Source: Blautia sp. An249
Lineage (GTDB): Bacteria > Bacillota > Clostridia > Lachnospirales > Lachnospiraceae
Length of the DNA: 64,000 nt
Direction of reading: 5' to 3'
Assembly (NCBI RefSeq): GCF_002159835.1
Contig: NZ_NFJL01000005.1
Location: forward strand, 124,001 to 188,000
The position numbers and the translations under genes were made by a program. This document shows, piece after piece, positions 17,111 to 25,858 of the stretch (position 1 is the stretch's first letter; every line of letters begins with the position of its first letter). Under the pieces are notes generated by a model, which worked only from the letters and a program-made list of their open reading frames with translations, ran no database searches and was not told where the DNA came from.

Positions 17111-17144
17111 GGTTCAAGCTCCTCTCTCCTGAGGGGCTTGAACC
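17111..17144. terminator. Hairpin after degV
   Basis: GGTTCAAGC at 17111-17119 pairs with GCTTGAACC at 17136-17144 around a CT-rich loop that can extend the stem. T-tracts are short on both strands (CTTTGT on plus, TTGTTTTTAT on minus), so it may work better for the minus strand. Confidence 0.55.
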
Positions 17145-17273
17145 CTTTGTACTTATGAATCCTGGTTTCTTTAAACTGACGGCCAAAACAGAAGAATTCC
17201 TGCGTATGGGGTTCCGGCATTTCTTCGAAAAATCAGTTTTTTTCATTAAATTGGCATTTTCCGGCCTTTAGGT

Positions 17274-17972
17274 TCATTTTACATCCGATACTATTAAGAA
17301 ATTCAAACATACGATTAATGGAACAACACAAACCCAGATGCTATGCATCCCTATTAATTTCCAACTGATATATTCGATACTCACTCCTGCATAATAGCTA
17401 ATAAGAGTACCTCCAAAAAATTTTGCCTTTTCCGCATATTTTTTTCTCTCTTCTTTCTTTTCCCTGCAAATAAAATATTCAGTCAATGCAATCATTGTTT
17501 GTTTTACATTATTTGTGGAAAAGATTGTTGAGCTTTCATACCCCTTTGCACCTTTAAAAACACTCCACTGAAAAGCCGAAACGAAAAAGATAGGATACAA
17601 CGCAATGAGTGCATTCATGGAATCCGGAAGAGCGCCTTCAATTATAACAACTGCTGTCTCGATAAAAATAGCTATATATTTTAAATTTAGTGATGTTTTT
17701 CTTGTTAATAAGACAGACAATACGATTGAACCGGAAAAAACCAGGAAGGCGCCTATATGTAATACCGCCTCTTCCCAATTTTTTCCTAATATTTCGAAGA
17801 TCGCGTCTATTAAATTAACTGTCTGCGACGAACCAAAAATATCCATCCTTCCAAGAAGAGCATAGGCTCCCAGAAATCCGCCGCATATTGACATATTATA
17901 ATGTATACAAATATTTATATCCCATTTTTTTTCAATAGAGAAGCTCTTTTTTCTATAGCTATATTTATACAT
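17274..17972 (-). CDS. DUF1275 (YoaK-type) membrane protein
   Basis: 232 aa with six or so hydrophobic helices. The pattern GGFLGAYALLGRMDIFGSSQTVNL near 31-54, and SSTIFSTNNVKQTMIAL after the central helices, is that of DUF1275, although the usual TGN motif is replaced. The start overlaps the OtnC stop by 8 bp, making it the last gene of the aminotransferase operon. Function of the family is unknown; a small-molecule export or sensing role is only a guess. Confidence 0.65.
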   Translation of the reverse strand: MYKYSYRKKSFSIEKKWDINICIHYNMSICGGFLGAYALLGRMDIFGSSQTVNLIDAIFEILGKNWEEAVLHIGAFLVFSGSIVLSVLLTRKTSLNLKYIAIFIETAVVIIEGALPDSMNALIALYPIFFVSAFQWSVFKGAKGYESSTIFSTNNVKQTMIALTEYFICREKKEERKKYAEKAKFFGGTLISYYAGVSIEYISWKLIGMHSIWVCVVPLIVCLNFLIVSDVK

Positions 17973-18558
17973 CCAATTCCTTTTTCTGCTCTAAAAACCA
18001 TGCCAGCTTCGCGCTTTCCTCTAATTCTTCTAATCCATAAAAAGCATCCATTAACGTTTTTCCTGAAACCACAGTTCCATGTTGTTTTAAAATATATGCG
18101 TCACTGTGGATTAGCCTTTTTTCCATTGCAGAGAAAAGCTCCTCACTTCCTGGTTTTTCATAAGGTATTAATCCTACTTTTCCTACTTTCATTTTTAAGT
18201 ACGGTGTATAAGATGGAATAATGTCACTTTCATTTTCATGTTTTATACAAGAATAAAGAACCGAGTAAAAACTATGGGTATGTATCACTGCCTGCACTTC
18301 CGGTTTATTCTTATACAGCATCAAATGCAGTGGATATTCTTTACTGGGCTTTACAGAATTAATAACATTCCCTTTTAACGAAAGTCTTGAAAACTGCCCC
18401 TCTTTTATTGTTCCAAAACAGGTGCCGCTCCCTGAAATATATACATCGTTTTCATTTCTGAAACTGATATTTCCTGTAGAACCTGTCACCATACTTCTTT
18501 TAAAAAGTGTTTTCGCTATCCATATGACCTGTTCAAATTTGACTTTAAGTTCATCCAT
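17965..18558 (-). CDS. otnC: Class II aldolase, OtnC-like 3-oxo-tetronate-4-phosphate decarboxylase
   Basis: 197 aa class II aldolase/adducin fold. Visible features: GSTGNISFR near 27, SGSGTCFG near 43, the zinc pair VIHTHSFYS near 93, and KQHGTVVSG near 155. OtnC decarboxylates 3-oxo-tetronate 4-phosphate to dihydroxyacetone phosphate or a similar triose phosphate. The assignment over fuculose-phosphate aldolase rests on its position immediately after an OtnK-type kinase (no intergenic bases), the standard pairing in L-threonate and D-erythronate pathways. The usual partner dehydrogenase and OtnI isomerase are not in this window. Confidence 0.75.
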   Translation of the reverse strand: MDELKVKFEQVIWIAKTLFKRSMVTGSTGNISFRNENDVYISGSGTCFGTIKEGQFSRLSLKGNVINSVKPSKEYPLHLMLYKNKPEVQAVIHTHSFYSVLYSCIKHENESDIIPSYTPYLKMKVGKVGLIPYEKPGSEELFSAMEKRLIHSDAYILKQHGTVVSGKTLMDAFYGLEELEESAKLAWFLEQKKELDV

Positions 18559-19839
18559 TTACTGAGCTTCCTTTCTTTTTGTTTCATGCACATCAATTGT
18601 TTTAATGGCTTTAATAAAAAAATCTTGTTTTCCAAAATTTCCTGATTTTAACACTAACCTTACTTCAGGAAACTCAATTGGAGTCATTACCGGCACCCCG
18701 GGAGCTACACTTTCACCTATCCAATATGCCTGATATTTTAACGCTTTTATTACCGCACCAGACGTTTCTCCTCCGGCAACAATAATTTTTTGAATACCGT
18801 TATCTAGAGCAATTTTCGCTAAATCTGCCATTACTTTTTCAAGGATCTGAGATATTCTTTTTTTACCATAATGCTGATTTTTTCTTCTTTCCTGAACTGA
18901 GGCTGAACTATAAATAAAAATAATATTTCCCGCGCTCTCTGCAGCCTCCTTCCATATCTGTTCTGAATTTAATTCTTCTTTTATAATTTTTTCAGGTAAA
19001 ATTTTATAAGTAGGCAATCCGGCTTTTTGAAAGTATTCAATCTGGCTTAATGTTGCTTCGGAACAGCTCCCTGCCAGTATACAGGCTTTTCCGGGAGACT
19101 TAAAAAAGATTTTGCTTTTTTCCCTTTCTCCGTTATCCATAACATATTTTTTCGCAAGATGTTCCATTAATCCCGATCCGCCTGTATAGAATCCAATTTC
19201 AGGAAATGTATTTACAATCTCAGCTCCTTGCTTATCATTCTCATAATCAGGTACCAAATAACAATGACCGGACAAATCGATTTCCTTTTTTATATCTACA
19301 AAGAATTCTTCGGTAACCGGAAGAGATGTTTCTAAACATCTGTATTTTCCTTGTTTTTTCATCAAATCAGATAAGCGGGAGTGTCTCATTGGTGTAATTG
19401 GATGATCTTTCATAGAACTTTCTTCTAAAAGTTTTCCATATACATACAATTTTCCATTTTTAACTGTTCTGCCATTCACTGGAAGAGACGGGCATAAAAC
19501 CGTATACGGATAATTAAATTTTTCCAGTACAGCATCGATTACAGGGCCAATATTTCCATCATCGGTAGAATCAAATGTAGAACAATATTTGAAATATAAT
19601 ACTTTCGCACCTTTTTTTATCAGCCATTGAAATGCTTTTATACAGTCCGCCACTGCTTCCTCTGTATTCTGTGTTCTCGATTTTAATGCAATAACAACAG
19701 CTTCTGATGAGATTTCAGGCATATCATCCTCCGGAATCCCATTAACCAGAATTGTTGATACCCCTGCTTTTACCAAAAAGGAGGCTCCGTCACTTGCTCC
19801 GGTAAAATCATCTGCAACACATCCAAAGAATATACTCAT
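18559..19839 (-). CDS. otnK: OtnK-like 3-oxo-tetronate 4-kinase (DUF1537)
   Basis: 426 aa four-carbon acid sugar kinase. N-terminal DUF1537 signature ADDFTGASDGASFL near 9-22, then YFKYCSTFDSTDDGNIGPV near 98. The C-terminal nucleotide-binding part has VAGGETSGAVIKAL near 355 and PGVPVMTP near 378. OtnK phosphorylates 3-oxo-tetronates at O4 for the next gene product to decarboxylate. It follows the M20 hydrolase gene by 15 bp. Kinases of this family also act on 3-oxo-isoapionate and threonate, so the exact substrate is open. Confidence 0.83.
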   Translation of the reverse strand: MSIFFGCVADDFTGASDGASFLVKAGVSTILVNGIPEDDMPEISSEAVVIALKSRTQNTEEAVADCIKAFQWLIKKGAKVLYFKYCSTFDSTDDGNIGPVIDAVLEKFNYPYTVLCPSLPVNGRTVKNGKLYVYGKLLEESSMKDHPITPMRHSRLSDLMKKQGKYRCLETSLPVTEEFFVDIKKEIDLSGHCYLVPDYENDKQGAEIVNTFPEIGFYTGGSGLMEHLAKKYVMDNGEREKSKIFFKSPGKACILAGSCSEATLSQIEYFQKAGLPTYKILPEKIIKEELNSEQIWKEAAESAGNIIFIYSSASVQERRKNQHYGKKRISQILEKVMADLAKIALDNGIQKIIVAGGETSGAVIKALKYQAYWIGESVAPGVPVMTPIEFPEVRLVLKSGNFGKQDFFIKAIKTIDVHETKRKEAQ

Positions 19840-19854
19840 TCGTTTTCACTTCCT

Positions 19855-20979
19855 TTAGGTCAAGTATCCCAGTCTTTGTCCAACAATATTTTTCATTACC
19901 TTTACTCCATTATCCAAACACTCACTTTTTATTTTCATATCCTGATGATGAAGTCCCGGATCTGCATCTGCGCCAAGTCCCATATAAGCTGCCTTACATT
20001 TCAGATGTTGTACTAAATAGTTGAAATCGTCACCTCCGGCAAAATAGGTAAAAGGAGCGCAATGCTCTTCTCCCAGCTCTTCAATAATGGCCTGTTTTGC
20101 CACTTGTATCGCCTCTTCATGAAACTCTCCTGCCGGTACATACTCAATGGCTTCCGTTTCTACAGAAACTCCCACAGCTTCTGCAACTGACTTTATGGCT
20201 TTTACCGCCTTATTCTGCATTTCCTGATACAATTTTGTACTCAGATGTTTACAGTCAACAATCATTTCCGCACAGTCGGGCAGCTCTTCGTTTACTTTTG
20301 GACGCATTTCCAGATGTGTTGTTTTAATAGAATAGCGTATTGTAGGATCCATATGAATTGTATTAACGGCATTTATCGCTAATACAATTGCATTCACAAT
20401 ATTAGAAGATGTATTTGTATAATCTTCCTTCCCTTCAAAAAACCTTATCCGAATTCTTCCGGATGCGCTAGTAACGACTGCAGGCGACATATATCCAAAA
20501 CGGCAGGTCGTCTCTCCGATAGGACGAATATGAAGTCCGTATAATTCATTTATTCCGAGAGAATCTAATTTACCGCTTTTTATCATTGCAAGTGCGCCTA
20601 AAATCGGTTCTTCTCCTGGTTGGAATATAATAATTAATTTTCCTGATTTGAGTCCTCTTTCTGCCGCCGCCTTTGCTGCAGTTAAAGCAATAGCACAATG
20701 GGCGTCATGCCCGCATGTGTGCCTGCACTCCAGTTTTCCATCAATTTCATAAGTCAACGCATCCATATCTGCCCGTAAGGCTAATACAGTTCCCGGAATA
20801 CCACTGTCCAGAATCCCTACCACGCCTGTCACTCCCACATTTCTTTCTACAAGAAACCCAAAAGACTCTAAAGACTTTGCCAAAAATTCTGAAGTCTGAT
20901 ATTCTTCCATTGCTTTCTCAGGAATTTTATGCAAATGCCGGTATACATCGTGAACATATCCTTCCAGCTTGTCACACAT
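19855..20979 (-). CDS. M20D amidohydrolase (N-acyl-amino-acid hydrolase type)
   Basis: 374 aa. Metal-site motifs are complete: RHTCGHDAHC near 85-94, IIFQPGEEP near 117, a His in YGLHI near 148, and the C-terminal LHHQDM near 350. The dimerisation domain lies near 165-275. Relatives (hippurate, IAA-amino acid, N-acetyl-diaminopimelate hydrolases) cleave amide bonds of N-acylated amino acids. AAGGAGG precedes the ATG. Placed with an aminotransferase and a tetronate kinase-aldolase pair, it may release an amino acid or hydroxy acid from an amide conjugate. Confidence 0.85.
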   Translation of the reverse strand: MCDKLEGYVHDVYRHLHKIPEKAMEEYQTSEFLAKSLESFGFLVERNVGVTGVVGILDSGIPGTVLALRADMDALTYEIDGKLECRHTCGHDAHCAIALTAAKAAAERGLKSGKLIIIFQPGEEPILGALAMIKSGKLDSLGINELYGLHIRPIGETTCRFGYMSPAVVTSASGRIRIRFFEGKEDYTNTSSNIVNAIVLAINAVNTIHMDPTIRYSIKTTHLEMRPKVNEELPDCAEMIVDCKHLSTKLYQEMQNKAVKAIKSVAEAVGVSVETEAIEYVPAGEFHEEAIQVAKQAIIEELGEEHCAPFTYFAGGDDFNYLVQHLKCKAAYMGLGADADPGLHHQDMKIKSECLDNGVKVMKNIVGQRLGYLT

Positions 20980-20994
20980 TTAACTCCCTCCTTT

Positions 20995-21966
20995 TTAACT
21001 GCGTAAGCTTTTAACTGTTTCTAAAAAAACAGACGTGGCTGTATTTATTAACAGATTCACATTTTTCTCTCCCTTTTCAAATAGAGGCAGCCCCAGATAA
21101 CCTGCATCAGCCTGAAAAATCTGTTCGTAAAAATGAAATCTGTCGGTCCCTTTACAGTAAGTATAAGGCACTATTTGTTCTTTCTTATATCTGTTTGACA
21201 AACTCTTTTCCAATGCCAAATGCACCCGGCCGTCAGGCATTTTACCAGAAAATATGGTATTTATTTCTTCTGTTATATGCGGGATTGCCCCTATAGAACA
21301 AACTGCTTTTTCTATTGCATTTTTAGCAGTTCTGATATGGATATTCAAATTGCTTTCATCAATTCCCATTACCTCCAGAACAATATGAGCGGCATCTGGT
21401 ATTTTATTAATGGCTCCCTGTCCTGCATCAATTAAAATCGGCCGTATAGAAGCAGTTGTATCAATATTATTAATAGAAAACTGAGCTGCACTGATAGCCA
21501 GAGCAGCAGCATCTACAGCATTAATTCCTAAATGCGGAGCTGCACCATGGGCAGTCAGTCCTGTAATATCTACGCTGATTTTCGCTGCCATATTATGAAT
21601 CAGATACAAAGCTGCCATACCCGGACGTAAATCAACTGCCGCTGATAGAGAAATCCCTATAAGATACGGAGCAACTGACATTTCTATTTTCTTTGCATCT
21701 TCTTTTACCTCTTCATCTCCAAACACCACTCCAACTCCTTTATATTCAGATGGATGTTGGGAAATATAACTGCATACAGAAAGAATGATCTGACTTGTTT
21801 CAAATGCATTTTTATCTTTCTTGTTAAAATACAACAGAATCGGACAAATATCTTCTTTATCAGGCTGGAAAAATAGTACTGCCCTTTTTTCTTTACAATA
21901 AAATGGAGCAAATCCCATCTGTATTAATTCCTTCTGAAGATTTAAAGAAATACTTTTTTTCTCCAT
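20995..21966 (-). CDS. Degenerate M20-like protein (probable non-catalytic)
   Basis: 323 aa from ATG 21966, which has a GGGG-rich site upstream; the longer frame to 22083 overlaps the transporter gene. The lid/dimerisation domain is recognisable (ITGLTAHGAAPHLGINAVDAAALAI, near 129-153), and GEE-like residues remain in VVFGDEEVKED. But the CGHD-type metal motif and the C-terminal LHH motif of the neighbour are absent. It lies 15 bp before the intact M20 gene. It may form a heteromer with it or bind ligand without hydrolysis. No frameshift is visible, so it looks like a kept protein. Confidence 0.65.
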   Translation of the reverse strand: MEKKSISLNLQKELIQMGFAPFYCKEKRAVLFFQPDKEDICPILLYFNKKDKNAFETSQIILSVCSYISQHPSEYKGVGVVFGDEEVKEDAKKIEMSVAPYLIGISLSAAVDLRPGMAALYLIHNMAAKISVDITGLTAHGAAPHLGINAVDAAALAISAAQFSINNIDTTASIRPILIDAGQGAINKIPDAAHIVLEVMGIDESNLNIHIRTAKNAIEKAVCSIGAIPHITEEINTIFSGKMPDGRVHLALEKSLSNRYKKEQIVPYTYCKGTDRFHFYEQIFQADAGYLGLPLFEKGEKNVNLLINTATSVFLETVKSLRS

Positions 21967-21992
21967 AAGCATCCCCACTTTCGTTTTAATGG

Positions 21993-23417
21993 TTAAGCAA
22001 ATCCAATTAATTGTGCGACAATTACAAGTACTGCTGCTATTCCATACCATATTCCCATTAACGGAGCCACAAATTTTACCCACTCTGTATACTCTACTTT
22101 AGTTAGGGCAAGGTATCCCCATAAACTTCCGCAAGTCGGCCATAACAAGTTTGTAAATCCATCTCCAAATTGGAATGCTAATATGGCAGTCTGTGCGGTT
22201 ACTCCACAGACATCTGCCAATGGGAACATAATCGGCATAGTTAATAATGCCTGTCCGGAACCAGATGGAACAATAAAATTGAAAAGTGCCTGGAAGATTA
22301 ACATACCAAAAGCTGACAAAGTAGGCGGAAATGCCTGGATTACGTTAGCTACCGCATTTACAATTGTATCCACGATCATCGCATTTTCCATGATAACCAG
22401 TGTACCTCTTGCAAATCCTACACAAGCCGCGATAAAAACAAAGTCTTTGAGGCCCTGCAGAAAATGATCTGCTAACTCATTTAAACTTAATCCGGATACA
22501 ATGCCACTTATAAATGCAGACCACAGCAGCACATTGGCAATCATAGATAAATCCCATCCGAAGTTTATACATCCGAATATCATTAAAACGAAACCTGCAA
22601 GGAAAGTTACCGCCGCTGCTTTCTGTCTGAAATTCATAGTAACATGCTGTATTTCTTTTCCTTCTTCGACGCCATACTCTACTCTTAATTTCTTATCTCT
22701 CTCGTACATAATACTGGACTGGGGATTTTTCTTTATCTTTTTTGCATACCGCAGAACATACCATATTGCCGCTCCTGCGATCAGTACCAGCCCGATAAGT
22801 CGATACCATGCGCCCGAATAAAGCTTTAATCCTACCATATTCTGGCTTATAACTACTGTAAACGGGTTTGCCATAGCTGCTCCAAATCCTGCACAGGTTG
22901 AGAGTGCTGTAAGCGCCATAGCTGTTAAGGAATCCAGCCCTAACGACAGACAGACCGGAATCATAATCGGTATAATTGCCATAGATAACTCAGATAATCC
23001 AATAAAGTTACACATTGTGGAACAACATATCATAATAATGATAATGGCAATTTGGTACCTGGATTTAAATTTTTTTACAACCAGTGATACGCCTCCATTA
23101 ATCATCCCAGTCGCCTTCACAACAGAGAAAGCGCCACCGATTAGTAAATCTGCGAATGCAATTGAAGCACCAGCCACAAGACCTGCTAATATTGCTTCAC
23201 ATCCATCCCAGATACTTGCCGGATTTGATTCTACTTGTGTATAGGTATTCGCAACTACAACTGTTTGTCCCGCGTCATTCACAACTCTTTCATATTGACC
23301 TGCGGGTATAATCCAGGTTGCAACAACAGCAATAAAAATCATAAATGTTAATAAAACCAATCCTTTAGGAAACTGTATTTTTCGTTTTGCCCTGACTCTT
23401 CCTTCAACTGTATTCAT
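21993..23417 (-). CDS. YfcC/DcuC-type anaerobic carboxylate or amino acid carrier
   Basis: 474 aa with 12 or so helices. The family hallmark WIIPAGQYERV near 36 follows the first helix, and a re-entrant-type segment FIVPSGSGQALLTMPIM lies near 385. Relatives are annotated as basic amino acid antiporters or C4-dicarboxylate carriers. A GGGAGGG site precedes the ATG, and 37 bp separates it from the aminotransferase gene. In this operon it is the only transporter, so it likely imports the compound cleaved by the M20 enzyme. Confidence 0.82.
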   Translation of the reverse strand: MNTVEGRVRAKRKIQFPKGLVLLTFMIFIAVVATWIIPAGQYERVVNDAGQTVVVANTYTQVESNPASIWDGCEAILAGLVAGASIAFADLLIGGAFSVVKATGMINGGVSLVVKKFKSRYQIAIIIIMICCSTMCNFIGLSELSMAIIPIMIPVCLSLGLDSLTAMALTALSTCAGFGAAMANPFTVVISQNMVGLKLYSGAWYRLIGLVLIAGAAIWYVLRYAKKIKKNPQSSIMYERDKKLRVEYGVEEGKEIQHVTMNFRQKAAAVTFLAGFVLMIFGCINFGWDLSMIANVLLWSAFISGIVSGLSLNELADHFLQGLKDFVFIAACVGFARGTLVIMENAMIVDTIVNAVANVIQAFPPTLSAFGMLIFQALFNFIVPSGSGQALLTMPIMFPLADVCGVTAQTAILAFQFGDGFTNLLWPTCGSLWGYLALTKVEYTEWVKFVAPLMGIWYGIAAVLVIVAQLIGFA

Positions 23418-23454
23418 AGTATCCCTCCCTACTCACACATAGCGTTTTCTACTC

Positions 23455-24786
23455 TTATATCTCTGATTGTTCCATGGTTTTGTAAATTGCTTCTTCTAAC
23501 AGCGCAACAACGAAATCTATCTCCTCTTCCTCTATAATAAAAGGAGGAGCGATCTGAAGTGCATCACCTACTATTCCATCTGCACTTCCTGAAACTCCAC
23601 TTGTAAGTATTACCCCTTTTTCAAAGCAATATTTCACTACTTTTTCTGAGAAATTAAAATTTGTAATAGGTTCTTTCCCCTTATTATTTCTTACAAATTC
23701 AACCCCAAGCAGAAGTCCAATTCCTCGAATATCGCCTACTACCGGATATTTTTTTAATATCTGGAGCTTTTCCAAAAACAAATTTCCCATTTTTCTGCAT
23801 TTTTCAATTAATTGTTTCTTTTCAATATAATCAAGTACTTCCTTTGCTCCTGCACATGCCAAAGGATTCCCTGAAAATGTAAAACTATGGGTCAATGCTC
23901 CTGAACCGTTTGTAATTGCATCAACAATTTTTTTATGAACGATTACCCCGCCAATAGGTACATATCCGCTTCCTAATCCTTTGGCCACGCCCATCAAATC
24001 CGGAACAATCTGATAATGATCAACTGCAAAATTCAATCCTGTTCTTCCAAAGCCTGTTATCACTTCATCTACACAGAATAAAACATCATATTTTTCGCAA
24101 ATCTCTTTCACCTTTTTCATATACTTAGCAGGTGGAATAATTGCAGCAGAAGTTGTTCCGGTAATCGGTTCAATCACGAAAGCCGCTACTGTTTCCGGGC
24201 CTTCATATTTAATTATTCTTTCAAGTTCACAGGCACATTGACAATCACAGGATTCTTCCTGCAGATTATAGGGACACCGATAGCAATTACAGGGAGAAAT
24301 GTGCAGCATACTATTAGGAAAATACACCTCATATTTTTCTCTCCAAGAAGGTCTTCCACCTAAAGCAAGCGTTCCCATTGTATTTCCATGATAACTTTGC
24401 CATCTGGAAATAATCTTATATTTTTCTTTTTTCCCTTTCTCAATATAGTATTGCCTTGCAATTTTTAATAAGGATTCCATAGCTTCTGAACCACCGGAGC
24501 ACAAAAAAACTTTGTCCATTCCTTCCGGAGCCATTTCAATAATTTTTTCTGCCAGTTCTCTTCTTGCTTTACTGGTAAAAGTTCCTCCATAAACAAAGCT
24601 GACTTTTCCTGCTTGTTCCGCAATTCGTTCCGCAACTTCCTTTACTCCATGGCCGATATTTACCACTGCAATTCCTGCCGCGCAGTCCAGATATTTTTTT
24701 CCTGTGGTGTCATAAAGGTACATTCCATCTCCATAATCGACTTCCGGATACTCCTTTTCCATAACTGAATACAATACGTTTTCCAT
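23455..24786 (-). CDS. Class III PLP-dependent aminotransferase
   Basis: 443 aa fold-type I enzyme. Visible: SGGSEAMESLLKIARQ near 97, YHGNTMG near 133, CVDEVITGFGRTG near 236, and the PLP lysine in GVAKGLGSGYVPIGG near 268. An unusual Cys-rich segment (CNCYRCP ... CDCQCAC) spans about residues 166-187. It transfers an amino group between an omega- or alpha-amino acid and a keto acid such as pyruvate or 2-oxoglutarate. First gene of the operon, with AAAGGAGGAG upstream and a GntR-type operator 25 bp before the start. Substrate unknown. Confidence 0.85.
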   Translation of the reverse strand: MENVLYSVMEKEYPEVDYGDGMYLYDTTGKKYLDCAAGIAVVNIGHGVKEVAERIAEQAGKVSFVYGGTFTSKARRELAEKIIEMAPEGMDKVFLCSGGSEAMESLLKIARQYYIEKGKKEKYKIISRWQSYHGNTMGTLALGGRPSWREKYEVYFPNSMLHISPCNCYRCPYNLQEESCDCQCACELERIIKYEGPETVAAFVIEPITGTTSAAIIPPAKYMKKVKEICEKYDVLFCVDEVITGFGRTGLNFAVDHYQIVPDLMGVAKGLGSGYVPIGGVIVHKKIVDAITNGSGALTHSFTFSGNPLACAGAKEVLDYIEKKQLIEKCRKMGNLFLEKLQILKKYPVVGDIRGIGLLLGVEFVRNNKGKEPITNFNFSEKVVKYCFEKGVILTSGVSGSADGIVGDALQIAPPFIIEEEEIDFVVALLEEAIYKTMEQSEI

Positions 24787-24810
24787 TTTCTCCTCCTTTC
24801 TAAAATGTTA

Positions 24811-24825
24811 AATCTAAAATTTCAG
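24811..24825. promoter_or_regulatory. GntR-type operator in the aminotransferase operon leader
   Basis: AATCTAAAATTTCAG at 24811-24825 is identical to the first 15 bases of the longer palindrome in front of the gntR gene (25606-25623). The region is AT-rich; I could not fix a convincing -35/-10 pair. Confidence 0.6.
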
Positions 24826-24891
24826 TTTAATTAAAAACACCCCTCCTTCCCCCTGTTCCTTTCTTACCTTGTTAATTATATCTTTTTATTT

Positions 24892-25587
24892 TTACACAAG
24901 TTCCTGGTAACTCTCCAGGATTTCCTCTTTTGTTTTACAAATATCTCTTGTAATCCACTGAATGCTGCTTTCCAGTTCTTTAGCCAGCAGAGATTCTATC
25001 AGTTTAATATGTACCGTAATCTCCTCCTGGAAACATTCCCATCCGAAATTTTTCAATTTGTGGAATACGTGCAACTTTCGGATTCGTTTTGTTAAATCCA
25101 TCAGATTCATAATCTCAGTCCCGATTATCCGGGGACATGCGTTGATTAAGTATTCATGGAACTCAATTTCAATAACAAAGAAACTTTTCACCAGTTCCCG
25201 TACCTGAATATCGTTTTCTACATGAGAAATATTTAAAAGCGTCTCAAATTTATCCCGGAATTCCTGCAGTTGTTCCTGACTTAATTCCCCTATTACTTTC
25301 CGGATGATTTCACATTCCAGCACCTGCCGGAAATCAAAAATATACTCCACTTCCTTTTGCGTCAGTTCCCGCACATAACTTCCGCTGCGGGGGTGGATAA
25401 CTACATATCCGTCCTTTTGCAGAGATTTAAGGGCGTTGGTTACCGGTGTCCTGCTCACACCCATGGATGCGCTCAGATAATCAATATCTAATTTTTCGTT
25501 TGGTTTTAACTCATTATCAATAATTTTTTCTTTAATCTCTTTATAAATCAATTCATTCAGACTATTATATTTTACTTTTTGAAACAT
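24892..25587 (-). CDS. GntR-family transcriptional regulator, FadR/FCD subfamily
   Basis: 231 aa. Winged helix with YKEIKEKIIDNELKPNEKLD and LSASMGVSRTPVTNALKSLQKDGYVVIHPRSGSYV in the first 75 residues. The all-helical FCD effector domain follows; its metal-ligand-type residues are plausible in the C-terminal half (EFHEYLINACP near 147). Start at 25587 is preferred to 25593 because it stands 6 nt from AGAGG. It lies 105 bp upstream of the aminotransferase operon, same strand. The shared AATCT-AAATTT motif suggests it controls that operon and itself. Confidence 0.85.
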   Translation of the reverse strand: MFQKVKYNSLNELIYKEIKEKIIDNELKPNEKLDIDYLSASMGVSRTPVTNALKSLQKDGYVVIHPRSGSYVRELTQKEVEYIFDFRQVLECEIIRKVIGELSQEQLQEFRDKFETLLNISHVENDIQVRELVKSFFVIEIEFHEYLINACPRIIGTEIMNLMDLTKRIRKLHVFHKLKNFGWECFQEEITVHIKLIESLLAKELESSIQWITRDICKTKEEILESYQELV

Positions 25588-25605
25588 TTTCATCCTCTTT
25601 CTTAA

Positions 25606-25626
25606 AATCTAAAATTTCAGATTATA
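25606..25626 (-). promoter_or_regulatory. gntR operator overlapping its -10 box
   Basis: AATCTAAAATTTCAGATT at 25606-25623 is a near-perfect 18-bp palindrome (arms AATCT and AGATT). It overlaps a TATAAT on the minus strand (complement of 25621-25626), as expected for autorepression by the FadR-type protein just downstream. Confidence 0.65.
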
Positions 25627-25756
25627 TGGTTATAGTAGTTTATTTTTTCTGTTTTGTCAATGTAATAGTAAAAAAAGCTATGTTTTCTCTTTTTTCTAAA
25701 AATATTCTCACGAATATTTGTCAAAATTAAATAAAAATTTCACGGAAAACTTGTTC

Positions 25757-25801
25757 CGAAAATATTTTCATGGTTGTTTTATTTCTTCTTTCCATTAAAA
25801 T
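25757..25801 (+). promoter_or_regulatory. Phosphatase promoter with SorC-regulon operator
   Basis: CGAAAATATTTTCA at 25757-25770, 3 bp, TTGTTT at 25774-25779, 16-bp spacer, TAAAAT at 25796-25801. The motif and its 3-bp distance to the -35 box match three other promoters at 29865-29910, 31002-31047 and 31066-31111. Confidence 0.72.
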
Positions 25802-25858
25802 GAAGATATAAATCGGGAATGGTTTTCCGTTTCCAGGTCTTTAGAAAGTGAGGAAACT

